Below, one piece after another: positions 29,059-39,637 of a stretch of DNA of 64,000 bases. Position numbers and translations under genes: made by a program. The first letter of the stretch is position 1, and the number at the start of each line of letters is the position of its first letter. Source of the DNA: JAEULH01 sp963789785 (lineage in GTDB: Bacteria > Pseudomonadota > Alphaproteobacteria > Rhodospirillales > Defluviicoccaceae); NCBI GenBank assembly GCA_963789785.1, contig CAWBNC010000024.1, positions 110,537 to 174,536 on the forward strand, read 5' to 3'. The notes under the pieces are model-generated. The model made no database searches. It was not told the origin of the DNA and saw only the letters and a program-made list of their open reading frames with translations.

Positions 29059-31093
29059 AGACGACCTCCCTTGTCGTAATCCGCGGCGAGACCCAGGCGC
29101 GCCATGCCGAGACCACGCCGAACGCGACCATGCTGAGCACGACGAACACGAACACGGCGCACAGCGTGGAATTCAGATAGTCGCTGAAAACCACCCGATG
29201 CATGGTCGCCATGTCCTTGGCCGGGGCGAGAACCTGGTTCTGCGCAATCGCGTCGGAAAATTTCTGCGCGTGGGCGAGGAAACCGATCCGCGGATCGGAG
29301 TGGAAGAGCTTCTCCAAACCGGCGGTTAACGTGCAGATCAGGAGCCATGCGGTCGGGGCGATGGTCACCCAAGCGTAGCGCTGGCGCTTCATCTTGAACA
29401 GCACGACGCTCGCCAGGGTCAGCGCGATGGCGGCGAGCATCTGGTTCGAGATGCCGAACAGCGGCCAGAGGGTGTTGATGCCGCCGAACGGGTCGATGAC
29501 GCCCACGTAAAGGATGTAGCCCCACATCCCGACGCAGATCGTCGTCGCCACGAGATTGGCCGACAACGAGCGGGTCTGACCCAGCGGCGCGTAAAGGCTG
29601 CCCAGCATATCCTGGATCATGAAGCGGCCGACCCGGGTACCGGCGTCGATGGCGGTCAGGATGAAAAGCGCCTCGAACAGGATCGCGAAGTGGTACCAGA
29701 AGCCCATCGTCGCCCGCGACCCGAGCATTTCGGCCATAATCTGGGCCATGCCGACGGCCAGCGTCGGCGCGCCGCCGGCGCGCGACAGGATCGAGGCCTC
29801 GCCGACATTCCGCGCGGTCTCGGCGAGGACGTCCGGCGTGATGCTGAAGCCCCAGCCCGAGATCACCTGAGCCGCGTTCTCCACCGTCGTGCCGATCACG
29901 CCGCTGGGAACGTTCATGGCGAAGAATTCGCCGGGGTGAAGGATGGTGGCACTGATCAGCGCCATGATTGCGACGAACGACTCCGTCAGCATCCCGCCAT
30001 AGCCGATGAAGCGGGCGTGCGATTCGTTCTCCAGCATCTTCGGCGTCGTGCCCGAGGAAATGAGCGAGTGGAACCCCGAGACCGCGCCGCAGGCGATGGT
30101 GATGAACAGGAACGGGAACAGGGCGCCGGCGAAAACCGGTCCGGTCCCGTCGATGAACTTCGTCACCGACGGCATCTGCAGGTCCGGGCGGACGACGACG
30201 ATGCCCACTGCCAGGACCGCGACGAACCCGACCTTGAGGAAGGTGGAGAGGTAGTCGCGGGGCGCCAGCAGCAGCCAGACCGGCAGGACCGACGCGACAA
30301 AGCCGTAGCCAATCAGCATCAGCGCCAGCGTCGTGCCGGGAAAGGTCAGGGCCGGACCCCACACCGGATCCGCTGCGACGTCGCCGCCGTAGATGATCGC
30401 CAGCATCAGCAGGACGAAGCCGATCACCGACATTTCGGCGACCCGGCCGGGGCGCAGGAAACGCAGGTAGATGCCCATCAGGATGGCGATGGGAATGGTC
30501 GCCATCAACGTAAACGTGCCCCACGGGCTCGCCGCCAGTGCCTTGACCACGACCAGCGCCAGGACCGCGAGGATGATGATCATGATCAGCAGAATGCCGA
30601 TCGAGGCGATTATGCCGGGAATAGGGCCGAGCTCCGACTTGACCATGTCGCCCAGCGAACGGCCGTCGCGGCGGACCGAAATGAACAGGATGATAAAGTC
30701 CTGCACCGCCCCGGCGAACACGACGCCCGCGAGAATCCAGAGCGTCCCGGGCAGATAGCCCATCTGCGCGGCCAGAACCGGCCCCACCAGCGGTCCCGCG
30801 CCGGCGATGGCGGCAAAGTGGTGGCCGTAGAGGATGTACTTGTTGGTCGGGACGAAATCGAGACCGTCGTTGCGCTCGACCGCCGGCGTCCGCCGCTGCG
30901 GATCCAGCCCGAGAACCTTCGTCGCGATGAACAGGCTGTAGAATTGATAGGAAATGAAGAAGACGCACAACGCGGCGGTGAGGATCCAGACGGCGTTGAT
31001 CGTTTCGCCGCGGTTTAAGGCGATGACGCCGATGGCAAACGCCCCGAGCACCGCAATGATCGCGCAGGCGACATATTCGAAGGTCTTGTTCAC
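29051..31093 (-). CDS. cstA: Carbon starvation protein CstA (pyruvate/peptide transporter)
   Basis: A large polytopic membrane protein of about 680 residues, intact. Characteristic stretches are GHHFAAIAGAGPLVGPVLAA, SGFHSLISSGTTPKML and GYGGMLTESFVAIMALI. CstA-family proteins import pyruvate and are induced on carbon starvation. The start is GTG 31093 (VNKTFEYVACAII), with GGGAGGA about 9 bases upstream; an upstream ATG in frame would add residues without similarity. About 155 bases separate it from the dnaE stop. Confidence 0.93.
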   Translation of the reverse strand: MNKTFEYVACAIIAVLGAFAIGVIALNRGETINAVWILTAALCVFFISYQFYSLFIATKVLGLDPQRRTPAVERNDGLDFVPTNKYILYGHHFAAIAGAGPLVGPVLAAQMGYLPGTLWILAGVVFAGAVQDFIILFISVRRDGRSLGDMVKSELGPIPGIIASIGILLIMIIILAVLALVVVKALAASPWGTFTLMATIPIAILMGIYLRFLRPGRVAEMSVIGFVLLMLAIIYGGDVAADPVWGPALTFPGTTLALMLIGYGFVASVLPVWLLLAPRDYLSTFLKVGFVAVLAVGIVVVRPDLQMPSVTKFIDGTGPVFAGALFPFLFITIACGAVSGFHSLISSGTTPKMLENESHARFIGYGGMLTESFVAIMALISATILHPGEFFAMNVPSGVIGTTVENAAQVISGWGFSITPDVLAETARNVGEASILSRAGGAPTLAVGMAQIMAEMLGSRATMGFWYHFAILFEALFILTAIDAGTRVGRFMIQDMLGSLYAPLGQTRSLSANLVATTICVGMWGYILYVGVIDPFGGINTLWPLFGISNQMLAAIALTLASVVLFKMKRQRYAWVTIAPTAWLLICTLTAGLEKLFHSDPRIGFLAHAQKFSDAIAQNQVLAPAKDMATMHRVVFSDYLNSTLCAVFVFVVLSMVAFGVVSAWRAWVSPRITTREVVYA

Positions 31094-31248
31094 GCACGGT
31101 CCTCCCGGCAGATCTTGCTCTTCTTGGTAACGCCGATCATAGCGCAGCGCCATTGCCAATGATAAGCGATATGATCGTCGAAATCACCGCCGTGTGCGAG
31201 TGTCGCAGCCAGGACAACGGCACGGCTGCTGGGCTCCCAGGAGGCTCG

Positions 31249-34200
31249 CTAAACCTCCCGGACGTCGCGGACCCCGGCGACGGCCTGAAGCCGCATCGCG
31301 ATCGTCGGATTAACGCGGTAGCGCCGGGGCAGCAGAACCTCGGCCTGAAATTCGCCGGCGAGGCCACAGATGATCTTAACTTCGCCCTCGCCGCCTGCGT
31401 TGTCGGCGAGGATTGCGCGGATGCGATCGAGGGGTTCCGGCGTGTCGATGACCACCGCCAGCTCCGCCGGGACGCGCGCGGCGACGTCCTCCAGCCGCTC
31501 CACCGACTGGGCGATGCAGCGCAGTTGCTCGCCGTCGATCTGGACATTGGCGCGGATGAGCAACGGCTGGCCGACCTCGATGATCTCCCGGCAGGTGTTG
31601 AGCACCTCGGAAAAGACCGTCACCTCGAACAGGCCGGAGCTGTCGGACAACTGGACGAAGGCGTAGCGGTTGCCTTTGCCCGAAGTTCGCTCCCGCTTGC
31701 CGACGACGGCGCCAGCGAGGCTGACCGCCCCAGCAAGCGTTACCGCCGGCAGGTCCGCGCTGGCCGTAACCTTCAACCGGCGCAGCGTGTTCGCGTAGGC
31801 ATCGAGCGGATGGGCGGAGAGATAAAAGCCGATGGCGTCAAGCTCCTCCTTCAGCCGCTCCATGGGCGACCAGTCTTCGCCGCCGCCCGCACCGATCCTC
31901 GGCGCGGCCAAACCCGGCGTTGCCGCCGGTCCCGCTTGGAACAGCCCCATCTGGCCGCTGAGCCGATCCTGGGCCGCCGCCGCGGCGGTCCTCAGGATGG
32001 CCTCGACCGCGGCAAACACCTGCCGCCGGTTGCGGTTGAGCGCATCGAAAGCGCCGGCGCGGGCCAGATTTTCGAGCTGCCGGCGGTTAAGGGCGCGGCT
32101 GTCGACCCGCGCCGCGAGGTCGTCGAGGCTGGCGAAGGGCCCGCCGCGCTGGCGCTCCTCGACCAGCGTCGCCATCGCCCCCTCGCCGACATTGCGGATC
32201 GCGGCCAGGGCGAAGCGAATCGCCCTGCCCGCCCTCGCCTCGCGTGGCTCGCCGGCGTCCGTTCCGCTCGACGCCGAAGCCGACGCCGGAGCGGTTGATG
32301 TCGGGTGGCAGGAGCGGAATGCCAAGCCGGTTCAACTCCTGACAGAAGGTGTTCAGCTTGTCGGTGCTGTGGATGTCCAGCGTCATCGACGCGGCAAGGA
32401 ATTCGACCGGGTATTTGGCCTTGAGGTAGGCCGTCTGGTAGGCAACCAGCGCGTAGGCGGCCGCGTGCGACTTGTTGAAGCCGTAGCCGGCGAACTTGTT
32501 GACCAGATCGAAGATCTGCACCGCCTTGCGCTCGGGAACGCCGCGCGCCTTCGCACCGTCGATGAAGGCGCTGCGCTGCTCATCCATCTCCGCCTTGATC
32601 TTCTTGCCCATGGCTCGCCGGAGCAGGTCGGCCCTGCCCAGCGAGTAGCCCGAGAGCTCCTGGGCGATCTGCATGACCTGTTCCTGGTAGATCATGATGC
32701 CGTGGGTCTCGGCGAGAATGCCTTCCAGCGTCGGGTAGAGGTAGTCAGGCGCCTCCTCGTCGTGCTTGCGGCGGATGTAGCTCGGGATGTTGTCCATCGG
32801 TCCCGGCCGGTAGAGCGCGACAACGGCGATAATGTCCTCGAACGTATCGGGCTTGAGTTGGCGCAGGGCGTCGCGCATGCCGGCGCTTTCAAGCTGAAAC
32901 ACGCCGACGGTGTCGCCGGCGCTGAGCATGGCGAAGGTTCCGGCGTCATCCAGGGGAAGATCGGCGAGATCGATCGTGCGACCGTGGCTCTCCGCGATCA
33001 GCTCGACGGCGCGCGCCAGCACGGTCAGGGTCTTCAGCCCGAGGAAGTCGAACTTCACCAGGCCCGCCGCCTCCACCCACTTCATATTGAAGCCAGTCAC
33101 CGGGATGTCCGAGCGCGGATCGGCATAAAGCGGGATCAGATCCTGGAGCGGCCGATCGGCGATGACAACGCCGGCGGCGTGGGTCGAGGCGTGGCGATAG
33201 AGCCCCTCCAGCCGGGTCGCGATGTCGACCAGCTTGGCGACGGCCTCGTCGCTGGCGATCAGCTCGCGAAGCTGCGGTTCGGCGTCGAGAGCCTGGGCAA
33301 GGGTGACCGGGTTTGCCGGGTTGTTCGGCACCAGCTTGCAGATCTTGTCGACGTAGCCGTAGGGCATGCCAAGAACCCGGCCGGTGTCGCGGAGCACGGC
33401 GCGGGCCTGCAGCTTGCCGAAGGTGATGATCTGGGCGACCCGGTCGCGGCCGTAGCTTTCCTGGACGTGGGCAATGACCTCGTCGCGGCGGTCCTGGCAG
33501 AAATCGATGTCGAAGTCCGGCATCGAGACGCGCTCGGGATTGAGGAAGCGTTCGAACAGCAGGCCGAAGCGGAGCGGATCGAGGTCGGTGATGGTCAGCG
33601 CCCAGGCAACCACCGAGCCGGCGCCCGATCCGCGCCCCGGACCGACCGGAATACCGTGGGCCTTGGCCCAACGGATGAATTCGGAGACGATAAGGAAGTA
33701 GCCGGCGAAGCCCATCGCGCAGATGACGCCAAGCTCGTAGTCGAGCCGCTCCCGGTATTCCTCGTCGCGCCGCCAGCCGGGCTGGTTGCGGTGCTCGCCG
33801 CCCAGCCCTTGCCCGCTGCGCGCGCCACAGGCGCAGATCCAGCCCGGCGGTCGCCTCGGCGCGCAGGGCGTCTTCCTCGCTCCGGCCGCCGGCGCTGACG
33901 AAGGGCGGCAGGATCGGCTTGCGCGGCTCGATCATGAAGGCGCAGCGCCGCGCGATGAGCAGGGTGTTGGCGATGGCGTCGGGAAGATCGGCGAACGTCG
34001 CCTTCATCTCGTCGGCGCTCTTGAAGTAGTGCTCCGGGGTCAGCCGCCGGCGTTCGCCATCGCCGATGCGGGCGCTGTCGGCAATGCAGAGCAGGGCGTC
34101 GTGAGCCTCGAACATGTCGGGCGTCGCAAAGCAGGCCTCGTTGCTGGCGACGATGGGGAGATCATGGCGCGCCGCGAGCGCCAGGAAGTGCGGCTCGGTC

Positions 34201-34793
34201 AGCGCCTCCGCCTCAAGGCCGTGGCGCTGGATTTCGACATAAAGTCGATCCGCGAACGCGGCTTTGAGAGCCGCCAGAACGCGTTCCGCTTCGCCCTCCT
34301 GACCGGCCTGGATCATGCGCCCGAGCGGCCCGGCCGCGCCACCCGTGAGCAGGATCAGGCCCTCCGCGTGGGCACACAGTGTCGCGATCGAGAGTCCCGA
34401 CGCCTGGCCGCCGCAGACCCCTTCATCAACGACTGCGCTCAGGCCGTGGGCGCAGGCGAGGAGCCGGAGGATGTTGCTGTAGCCCGCTGCGCTCTGCGCC
34501 AGCACGACGAAGCCGCCGGACGCCTGCTCTCGCCGCGCCCGGGGCGCGAAGCCCGCGTCGGCGGCGACCGGCGCGGTGGGCTGGAACTGGCAGCCGATGA
34601 TCGGCTGCACGCCGGCCTGCGCCAGCGTGACCGAAAATTCCATGCCGCCGAAGAGATTGTTCGTGTCGGTCAGGGCAACGGCGGGCATCCGCAGCTGCCG
34701 GCAAAGCTGGGCCAGCTGCTTGATCCGGATCGCGCCCTCCGAAAGCGAGTAAGCGGAGTGGACGCGGAGATGAACGAAGTCAGCGCAGGTCAT
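31249..34793 (-). CDS. dnaE: DNA polymerase III alpha subunit, frameshifted
   Basis: Replicative polymerase catalytic subunit. The N-terminal PHP domain starts DFVHLRVHSAYSLSEGAI. The polymerase core includes GPGRGSGAGSVVAW, the catalytic aspartates in PDFDIDFCQDRRDEV, and GIMIYQEQVMQIAQ. The C-terminal helix-hairpin-helix and OB-fold parts (GALVVGKRERTSGKGNRYAF-like region) are present. Frameshifts lie near 33825 and 32255. Reconstructed length is about 1,180 residues, normal for DnaE. The gene starts at ATG 34793, 6 bases after the lolD stop. Loss of function is very unlikely for this essential gene, which argues that the shifts are technical. Confidence 0.93.
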
Positions 34794-34799
34794 TGCCGC

Positions 34800-35507
34800 T
34801 CACGAGGATGCCGCGGCGAGCGCCGGCAGGCCGTCGACAAGGATGCCCTCGTCCAGCCGGACTCTCCGGTCCATCTGCGCCGCGAGGCCGGGGTTGTGGG
34901 TCGCGACGATGGCGGCGAGGCCAACCTCGCGCGCCAGCGCGAGCAGCATCGCGAAAACCTCGCCGGCGGTGTGCGGGTCGAGATTGCCGGTCGGCTCGTC
35001 GGCAAGCAGGATCGCCGGATCGTTGGCCAGCGCCCGGGCGATCGCGACCCGCTGCTGCTCGCCGCCGGAGAGCTGGCCCGGCCGATGATCCAGGCGCGGC
35101 GCCAGACCCAGCGTCTCGAGCAGGGCGCCCGCCCGCGCCCGCGCGTCGCGTTTGGCCCGCCCGGCGATGAGCTGGGGAATGGCGACGTTCTCCAGGGCCG
35201 AAAACTCCGGCAGGAGGTGATGGTACTGGTAGACGAAGCCGATCTTCTCGCGCCGCAATGCGGTCCGGCGGTCGTCGCCCAGCGGTCCGCAGGGCTGGCC
35301 CTCGATGGAGACCTCGCCGCCGTCGGGCCGTTCGAGCAGGCCGGCGATGTGCAGCAACGTCGATTTGCCCGCCCCGGATGGCCCGACCAGGGCGACGATG
35401 TCGCCCGCTGCGAGATCGAGATTGGCGCCGCGCAGCACTTCGAGCCTGCCGCGGCCCTGGATGTAGCTCCTGCGGATGGAATCAAGCCTGAGGACCGGCT
35501 CACTCAT
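34800..35507 (-). CDS. lolD: Lipoprotein-releasing ABC transporter ATP-binding protein
   Basis: ATPase of the LolCDE complex, which extracts outer-membrane lipoproteins from the inner membrane. The intact 235-residue protein has Walker A GPSGAGKST, Q-loop YQYHHLLPEF (the LolD-type FVYQ-HHLL motif), signature LSGGEQQRVAIARAL, Walker B ILLADEPTGNLD and switch His in VATHN. It overlaps lolC by 8 bases. Confidence 0.94.
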   Translation of the reverse strand: MSEPVLRLDSIRRSYIQGRGRLEVLRGANLDLAAGDIVALVGPSGAGKSTLLHIAGLLERPDGGEVSIEGQPCGPLGDDRRTALRREKIGFVYQYHHLLPEFSALENVAIPQLIAGRAKRDARARAGALLETLGLAPRLDHRPGQLSGGEQQRVAIARALANDPAILLADEPTGNLDPHTAGEVFAMLLALAREVGLAAIVATHNPGLAAQMDRRVRLDEGILVDGLPALAAASS

Positions 35508-36745
35508 AACGCAGCGCCTCGGCCGGCTCGATCCGGGCGGCGCGCCAGGACGGGTAGATCGTTGCCAGAAACGACAGCGCCAGCGCCATGCCCGTCACCA
35601 GCACGACCTCGAGCACGTCCACCTTCGCCGGCAGGTGGGCGAGGAAGTAGATCTCCGCGGAGAACAGATCGGTACCGGTCAGCCGCTGCAGAACCTGACG
35701 GATCGCCTCGATGTTGAGCGAGAAGGTGAGACCCAGGGCGAAGCCGGCGATGGTGCCGACAACGCCGATGCTGGCGCCGGAGAGGAAGAAGATGCGCATG
35801 ATCGACCCGCGCGTTGCCCCCATCGTTCGCAGGATCGCGATCGCCCTGCCCTTGTCCTTCACCAGCATGATCAGGCTGGAGATGATGTTGAAGGCGGCGA
35901 CGACGATGATCAGGGTCAGGATCAGGAACATGACGTTCCGCTCGACCTGAACCGCATTGAAGAAGCTGGCGTTGGACCGCTGCCAATCCTGGACGCGGTT
36001 GAAACCGCCCGCGGCCGTGCTGACCTCGCGCGCCAGCGCGACGGCACGTTCGGGATCATCCAGCGTGATCTCGAGGTTCGTCACCGCCGCGGGCATCCGG
36101 AAGTAGGTCTGGGCGGCGTCGAGCGGCATGAAGACGAAGCCCGAGTCGTACTCGAACATGCCGATGTTGAAGGTTGCCACGATCTTGTAGCTGCGCACCG
36201 TCGGCACCGTGCCGAAGACGGTGACGTTGCCCTGAGGCGAGATCAGGGTCAGATTGTCACCAACGGTTACGCCGAGCCGCTCGGCCAGGCGGTTGCCGAC
36301 AACGATAGCGTCGTCGCCGGCAAAGGCGTCGAGGCTGCCGGCGACGATGTTGTCGGCGATAATCCGGCGCGCGCGCAGGTCGTCCGGGCGCACGCCGCGC
36401 ACGATGGCGCCGCGGGCGACGCCGTTGGCGGTGACCATGACCTGCCCCTCGACGATCGGGGCGACGTTGACGACTCCCGGAACCTGCGCCACCCGCGCGC
36501 CGACGGCGTCGTAGTCGGTCAGGCTGACGCCCGAGCCGTACAGGCTGAGGTGGCCGTTCAGCCCGAGAATGCGCGTCATCAGCTCGTCGCGGAACCCGTT
36601 CATCACCGACATGACGATAATCAGCGTCGCCACGCCGAGAGCGATGCCGAGAAGCGAGAACGCGCGCGATGACGGAGACGAAACCTTCCCGCCGGCGCGG
36701 GCGAAGATAACGCGAAGCCATCATCCATTCGAAGCGGCTGAACAT
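35500..36745 (-). CDS. lolC: Lipoprotein-releasing ABC transporter permease (LolC/E family), frameshifted
   Basis: Four-helix permease of the Lol complex. The N-terminus reads MFSRFEWMMASRYLRPRRRE, then a frameshift near 36670. It continues VATLIIVMSVMNGFRDELM, the conserved first-helix/hook start. The large periplasmic domain follows, and three C-terminal helices include MFLILTLIIVVAAFNIISSL. Reconstructed length is about 415 residues. Alphaproteobacteria usually have one LolC/E-like permease (also called LolF) that works as a homodimer with LolD; only one is seen here. Confidence 0.9.
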
Positions 36746-36758
36746 GGCTGGGATGCGC

Positions 36759-38074
36759 CTACTGCAGCAGGAAGGACAGGGCGGCCTCGGCGGACAGTTC
36801 CCAGCGCTCGCCGGTGGCGCGATCTTTCAGTTCGACAACGCCGGCACGAACGCCCTTCGGCCCGACGATCACCTGCCAGGGGATGCCGATCAGATCCATC
36901 TCGGCGAACTTGACGCCGGGCCGCTCGTCGCGGTCGTCGTAAAGCACGTCGATGCCGTTGTCGCACAAACTTCGGTAGATGCTCTCGCACGCCGCAGCGC
37001 AGCCCGGATCGGTCGCCTTCAGGTTGATCAGCAGCGACGGCAAAGGGGGCGACGCTCCGCGGCCAGACAATGCCGGCGTCGTCGTGGGAGGCCTCGATGA
37101 TGGCGCCGACGAGCCGCGACACGCCGATGCCGTAGGATCCCATCTGGATCTCGGCCGGGCTCGCCGTCCGGGCCGGCGACCCGTGCGTTCATCGGTCGCG
37201 CGTACTTGGTGCCGAAATAGAAGATGTGCCCGACCTCGATGCCGCGGCCGGTGATCAGGTTGTCGCCAAGCGAGGCTTCCAGCGCCCGGTCTCGCTCTTC
37301 GTCGGTGGCGGCGTACTGGGCGACGTAGCAGTCGACCAGCGGCTGCAGATCGGCTTCGAAGTCGATGCTCCGCCCGGCGAGGGTAAGATCGAGAAAGTCT
37401 CGATGATAGGCGATCTCGCTCTCGCCGGTGTCGGCGAGAATGACGAACTCGTGGCTCATGTCGCCGCCGATCGGGCCGCTCTCGGCGCGCATTGGGATCG
37501 CCTTGAGCCCCAGACGCTCGAACGTGCGCAGGTAGCTGACAAACATCTTGTTGTAGGACCGTCTTGCGCCAGCGAGATCGACATCGAACGAGTATGCGTC
37601 CTTCATCAGGAACTCGCGGCCGCGCATGACGCCAAAGCGCGGCCGAACCTCGTCGCGGAATTTCCACTGGATGTGGTAGAGCAGCTTCGGCAACTGCCGA
37701 TAGCTCGAAACAGCGGTGCGCACGATCTCGGTGATCTGCTCCTCATTGGTCGGACCATAAAGCAGATCGCGCTCGTGCCGGTCGCGGATCCGCAGCATCT
37801 CCGGCCCGTAGGCGTCATAGCGGCCGCTTTCGCGCCAGAGGTCCGCCGACTGGATGGTCGGCATGAGCATCTCATGGCAGCCAAGCGCGTCCTGCTCTTC
37901 GCGAACGATCCGCTCGATCCTGCGCAGAACCCGCAGGCCCAGCGGCAGCCACGAGTATATTCCGGCGCTCGCCTGGCGGATCATCCCCGCGCGCAGCATC
38001 AGGCGGTGCGAGACGATCTGGGCCTCGGCCGGCGTTTCCTTCAACGTCGGCAGGAAGTAGCGGGAAAGGCGCAT
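36759..38074 (-). CDS. proS: Prolyl-tRNA synthetase, short alphaproteobacterial form, frameshifted
   Basis: Charges tRNA-Pro. Class II motifs are present: the RQASAGIYSWLPLGLRVL opening, motif 2 QWKFRDEVRPRFGVMRGREF with LMKDAYSF, and the C-terminal anticodon-binding domain (GIDVLYDDRDERPGVKFAEM). The frame shifts near 37160 and 37050. Reconstructed length is about 438 residues. The ~180-residue INS editing insertion of E. coli ProS is missing, as is normal for the short alphaproteobacterial type. The start is ATG 38074 (MRLSRYFLP). It lies 13 bases upstream of lolC. Confidence 0.92.
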
Positions 38075-38245
38075 CGGCGGCAAGATCCTGGAAAGCTGAG
38101 GCGGGACGCGCGCGAACTGTATGGCAAGGCCGCGTCTACATCAACGCCGTGGCCGCGGCCGCGGCATCCGATCCCGCCTCTGCCGGCGCAGACAAGCCAG
38201 GGTGTAGCAGACCATTGGCTTCGTCACGCGCGTAAATGATGAGAG

Positions 38246-38257
38246 AATTGCGCAATT
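38246..38257. promoter_or_regulatory. Perfect 12-bp palindrome AATTGCGCAATT
   Basis: Self-complementary AATTGCGCAATT about 170 bases upstream of the proS start. It has the size and symmetry of a dimeric regulator site. No regulator can be named. Confidence 0.35.
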
Positions 38258-38292
38258 TGCGTGTGATTTGGTGATGACGGCGCGGGCCAAAT

Positions 38293-38308
38293 GGTTTAAC
38301 CTTAAACC
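38293..38308. promoter_or_regulatory. 16-bp palindrome GGTTTAACCTTAAACC
   Basis: Arms GGTTTAA and TTAAACC separated by CC. It lies 36 bases from the AATTGCGCAATT palindrome. Possible operator; the role is unknown. Confidence 0.35.
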
Positions 38309-38437
38309 CAGCGTTGTTGTTTTTGACGCAAGCCAGACCGGCGGGCCCGGGTTTTGGGGAGACACCAAGAAAAGCAAAAAAATACAAGTGGCGGAACAAG
38401 CCGCGATTGAGGGAAACCTCTGGTGCGTTAAATCTGA

Positions 38438-38461
38438 GGCAAGATCGGGAACGATCTTGCC
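38438..38461 (+). terminator. Intrinsic terminator-like hairpin, plus strand
   Basis: A perfect 10-bp stem GGCAAGATCG/CGATCTTGCC closes a GGAA tetraloop and is followed by GTTTTGCTTT. This is the strongest intrinsic-terminator shape in the window. No plus-strand coding gene precedes it (proS is on the minus strand and ends far away), so an unannotated short transcript is a possible owner. Confidence 0.65.
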
Positions 38462-38559
38462 GTTTTGCTTTAAAAAGAACTTTCCACAGCAGCAATGGGT
38501 GGGAACGACGCGCACCCGCATGGTGCACAGCCAGCCACCTTGGCGGGAGCAACCTGCGC

Positions 38560-38591
38560 CCGGGTGGCGCATATAAAATACCCGGTTTTTT
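38560..38591 (+). terminator. Second plus-strand terminator-like hairpin
   Basis: Stem CCGGGT (38560-38565) and ACCCGG (38580-38585) with a 14-nt loop, followed directly by six T residues (38586-38591). It lies about 100 bases after the first one. Confidence 0.5.
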
Positions 38592-38597
38592 GTAATT

Positions 38598-38641
38598 GAT
38601 CGACTTCCGGCCGTCGATGAGTATCCGGAAGCAGGTCGATC
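38598..38641. repeat. Foldback with GATCGAC/GTCGATC outer arms
   Basis: Outer arms GATCGAC (38598-38604) and GTCGATC (38635-38641). Inner arms TTCCGG (38605-38610) and CCGGAA (38625-38630), with a 4-base bulge on the right side. It is next to a larger foldback that shares the GATCGAC motif. Confidence 0.5.
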
Positions 38642-38703
38642 TAGTGGTGAATGGATCGACCGACCAAACGACTTAGAATTGACTGTTTGGTCCGATCCAC
38701 TAG
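38641..38703. repeat. 63-bp foldback at the 3' end of tag
   Basis: Nested arms: CTAGTGG/CACTAG outside, GGATCG (38653-38658)/CGATCC (38693-38698), and GACCAAAC (38662-38669)/GTTTGGTC (38685-38692), closed by a 15-base loop. It begins at the tag stop codon, so on the minus strand it could end the rnj-to-tag transcript. Its shape also resembles a small palindromic repeat or a remnant of a mobile element end. Confidence 0.55.
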
Positions 38704-39267
38704 GGCCGCTGTGATGCAAGTGCCTCCGCTGCGGAAACGTTCATCCACGGCGGCCGATGCAGTGCGATGCGGGTAAAGACCGGACAATCGCGGCTGTGGG
38801 CGCCCGGCAGATAGCCGATGCTCATGAGGAACTCGCGCACCACCTCGGGTCCGGTAAAGCGAAAGGTGGTGCGGAACAGCTTCAGCCATTCGTCCTCGCG
38901 CCTGGGATGATGCGCGGCCAGCCAGCCGGCGAAGGAGCCGGTCTCGGCCCGGATCTCCCGCAGGCGGCGGGCATTGGCGATCATCGCGCGGATCTTGGCC
39001 CTGTTGCGAATGATTGTGGCGTCGGCGAGAAGCCGGGCAACGTCGTCTCCGCCGTAGCCTGCGACCGCATCGACGGCGAAGCCGGCGAAGGCCCGGTTGA
39101 GGGCGGCCCGCTTTTCAGACCAGGAGCCATGAAAGCCCGGCCTGGAAGATCTCCAGGCAGAGGCGCTCGAACAGCGCCGTCTCGTCGCTGATGGGGAAGC
39201 CGTACTCATGATCGTGATAGGGACCATGGACGGGATGACCGGGCGCATGATCGCAGTACCAGGACAT
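38700..39267 (-). CDS. tag: DNA-3-methyladenine glycosylase I, frameshifted
   Basis: Removes 3-methyladenine from alkylated DNA. The N-terminus MSWYCDHAPGHPVHGPYHDH and EYGFP match the Tag family (YHD-EWG motif with a variant Tyr). ALFERLCLEIFQAGLSW is the conserved helix-hairpin-helix region. After a shift near 39125 the protein continues KRAALNRAFAGF, IIRNRAKIRAMIANAR and MSIGYLPGAHS. Reconstructed length is about 189 residues, typical. It sits between DUF1467 and proS, breaking an otherwise usual neighbourhood. Confidence 0.85.
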
Positions 39268-39279
39268 GCGTCGACCGGC

Positions 39280-39519
39280 TCAGGTCCGGAACGAGATCGC
39301 GCCGCTGGCGATGACAACATAGACGATCAGCCAGAGTACCGACGAGATGACTGTCGTCACCACCACCTTGCGCAGCATGCGCGGGCGAAGGGGCGCGCTT
39401 GGTGCGTGCCCCTTCTCGATATCCTGCTGCTCGACCGGCTGCACGCCCCAGGGCAGAACCATGAAAATGACGAGCCACCAGATGACGATGTAGACCGCGA
39501 TCCCGCTGATCCAGCCCAT
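39280..39519 (-). CDS. DUF1467 family membrane protein
   Basis: A 79-residue protein with two hydrophobic helices, IAVYIVIWWLVIFMVLPW and VVVTTVISSVLWLIVYVVI, joined by a short basic loop ending APLRPRMLRK. DUF1467 proteins are nearly restricted to alphaproteobacteria and are usually encoded between mce and proS, as here. Function is unknown. Confidence 0.85.
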   Translation of the reverse strand: MGWISGIAVYIVIWWLVIFMVLPWGVQPVEQQDIEKGHAPSAPLRPRMLRKVVVTTVISSVLWLIVYVVIASGAISFRT

Positions 39520-39572
39520 CCGAACGCCTTTATCCTGCCGGTGAAGAAACCGCCGTTGCCAGTGGTCTGATC

Positions 39573-39598
39573 CTGACGCTCAACTCCTCAAGCGTCAG
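39573..39598. other. Hairpin between the mce remnant and DUF1467
   Basis: Arms CTGACGCT (39573-39580) and AGCGTCAG (39591-39598) around a 10-base loop. The loop region on the minus strand includes GAGGAG. It lies about 55 bases upstream of the DUF1467 start. It could be a processing or attenuation site within the operon. Confidence 0.4.
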
Positions 39599-39637
39599 GT
39601 CAATTACCCCGCCGTATAACTACCCTGGCGGTTCGAT

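Larger units (their letters stand above)
38075..38699. other. Long structured intergenic region between tag and proS
   Basis: About 625 bases without a supportable gene; the open frames here resemble nothing known. It is A/T-richer than its neighbours and contains two short palindromes, two plus-strand terminator-like hairpins and two larger foldbacks, listed separately. It should hold the proS promoter. The plus-strand terminators have no plus-strand gene before them, which leaves room for a small RNA. Confidence 0.6.

Noticed and set aside
31832..35717. Very long plus-strand open frames opposite dnaE and lolD
   Set aside because: Opposite a recognised DnaE with its catalytic motif; high-GC shadow frames only.
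38141..38719. Minus-strand open frame of 192 codons in the proS upstream region
   Set aside because: No similarity, many Cys/Ser/Arg residues typical of non-coding reads, and it runs through terminator-like hairpins and foldbacks.
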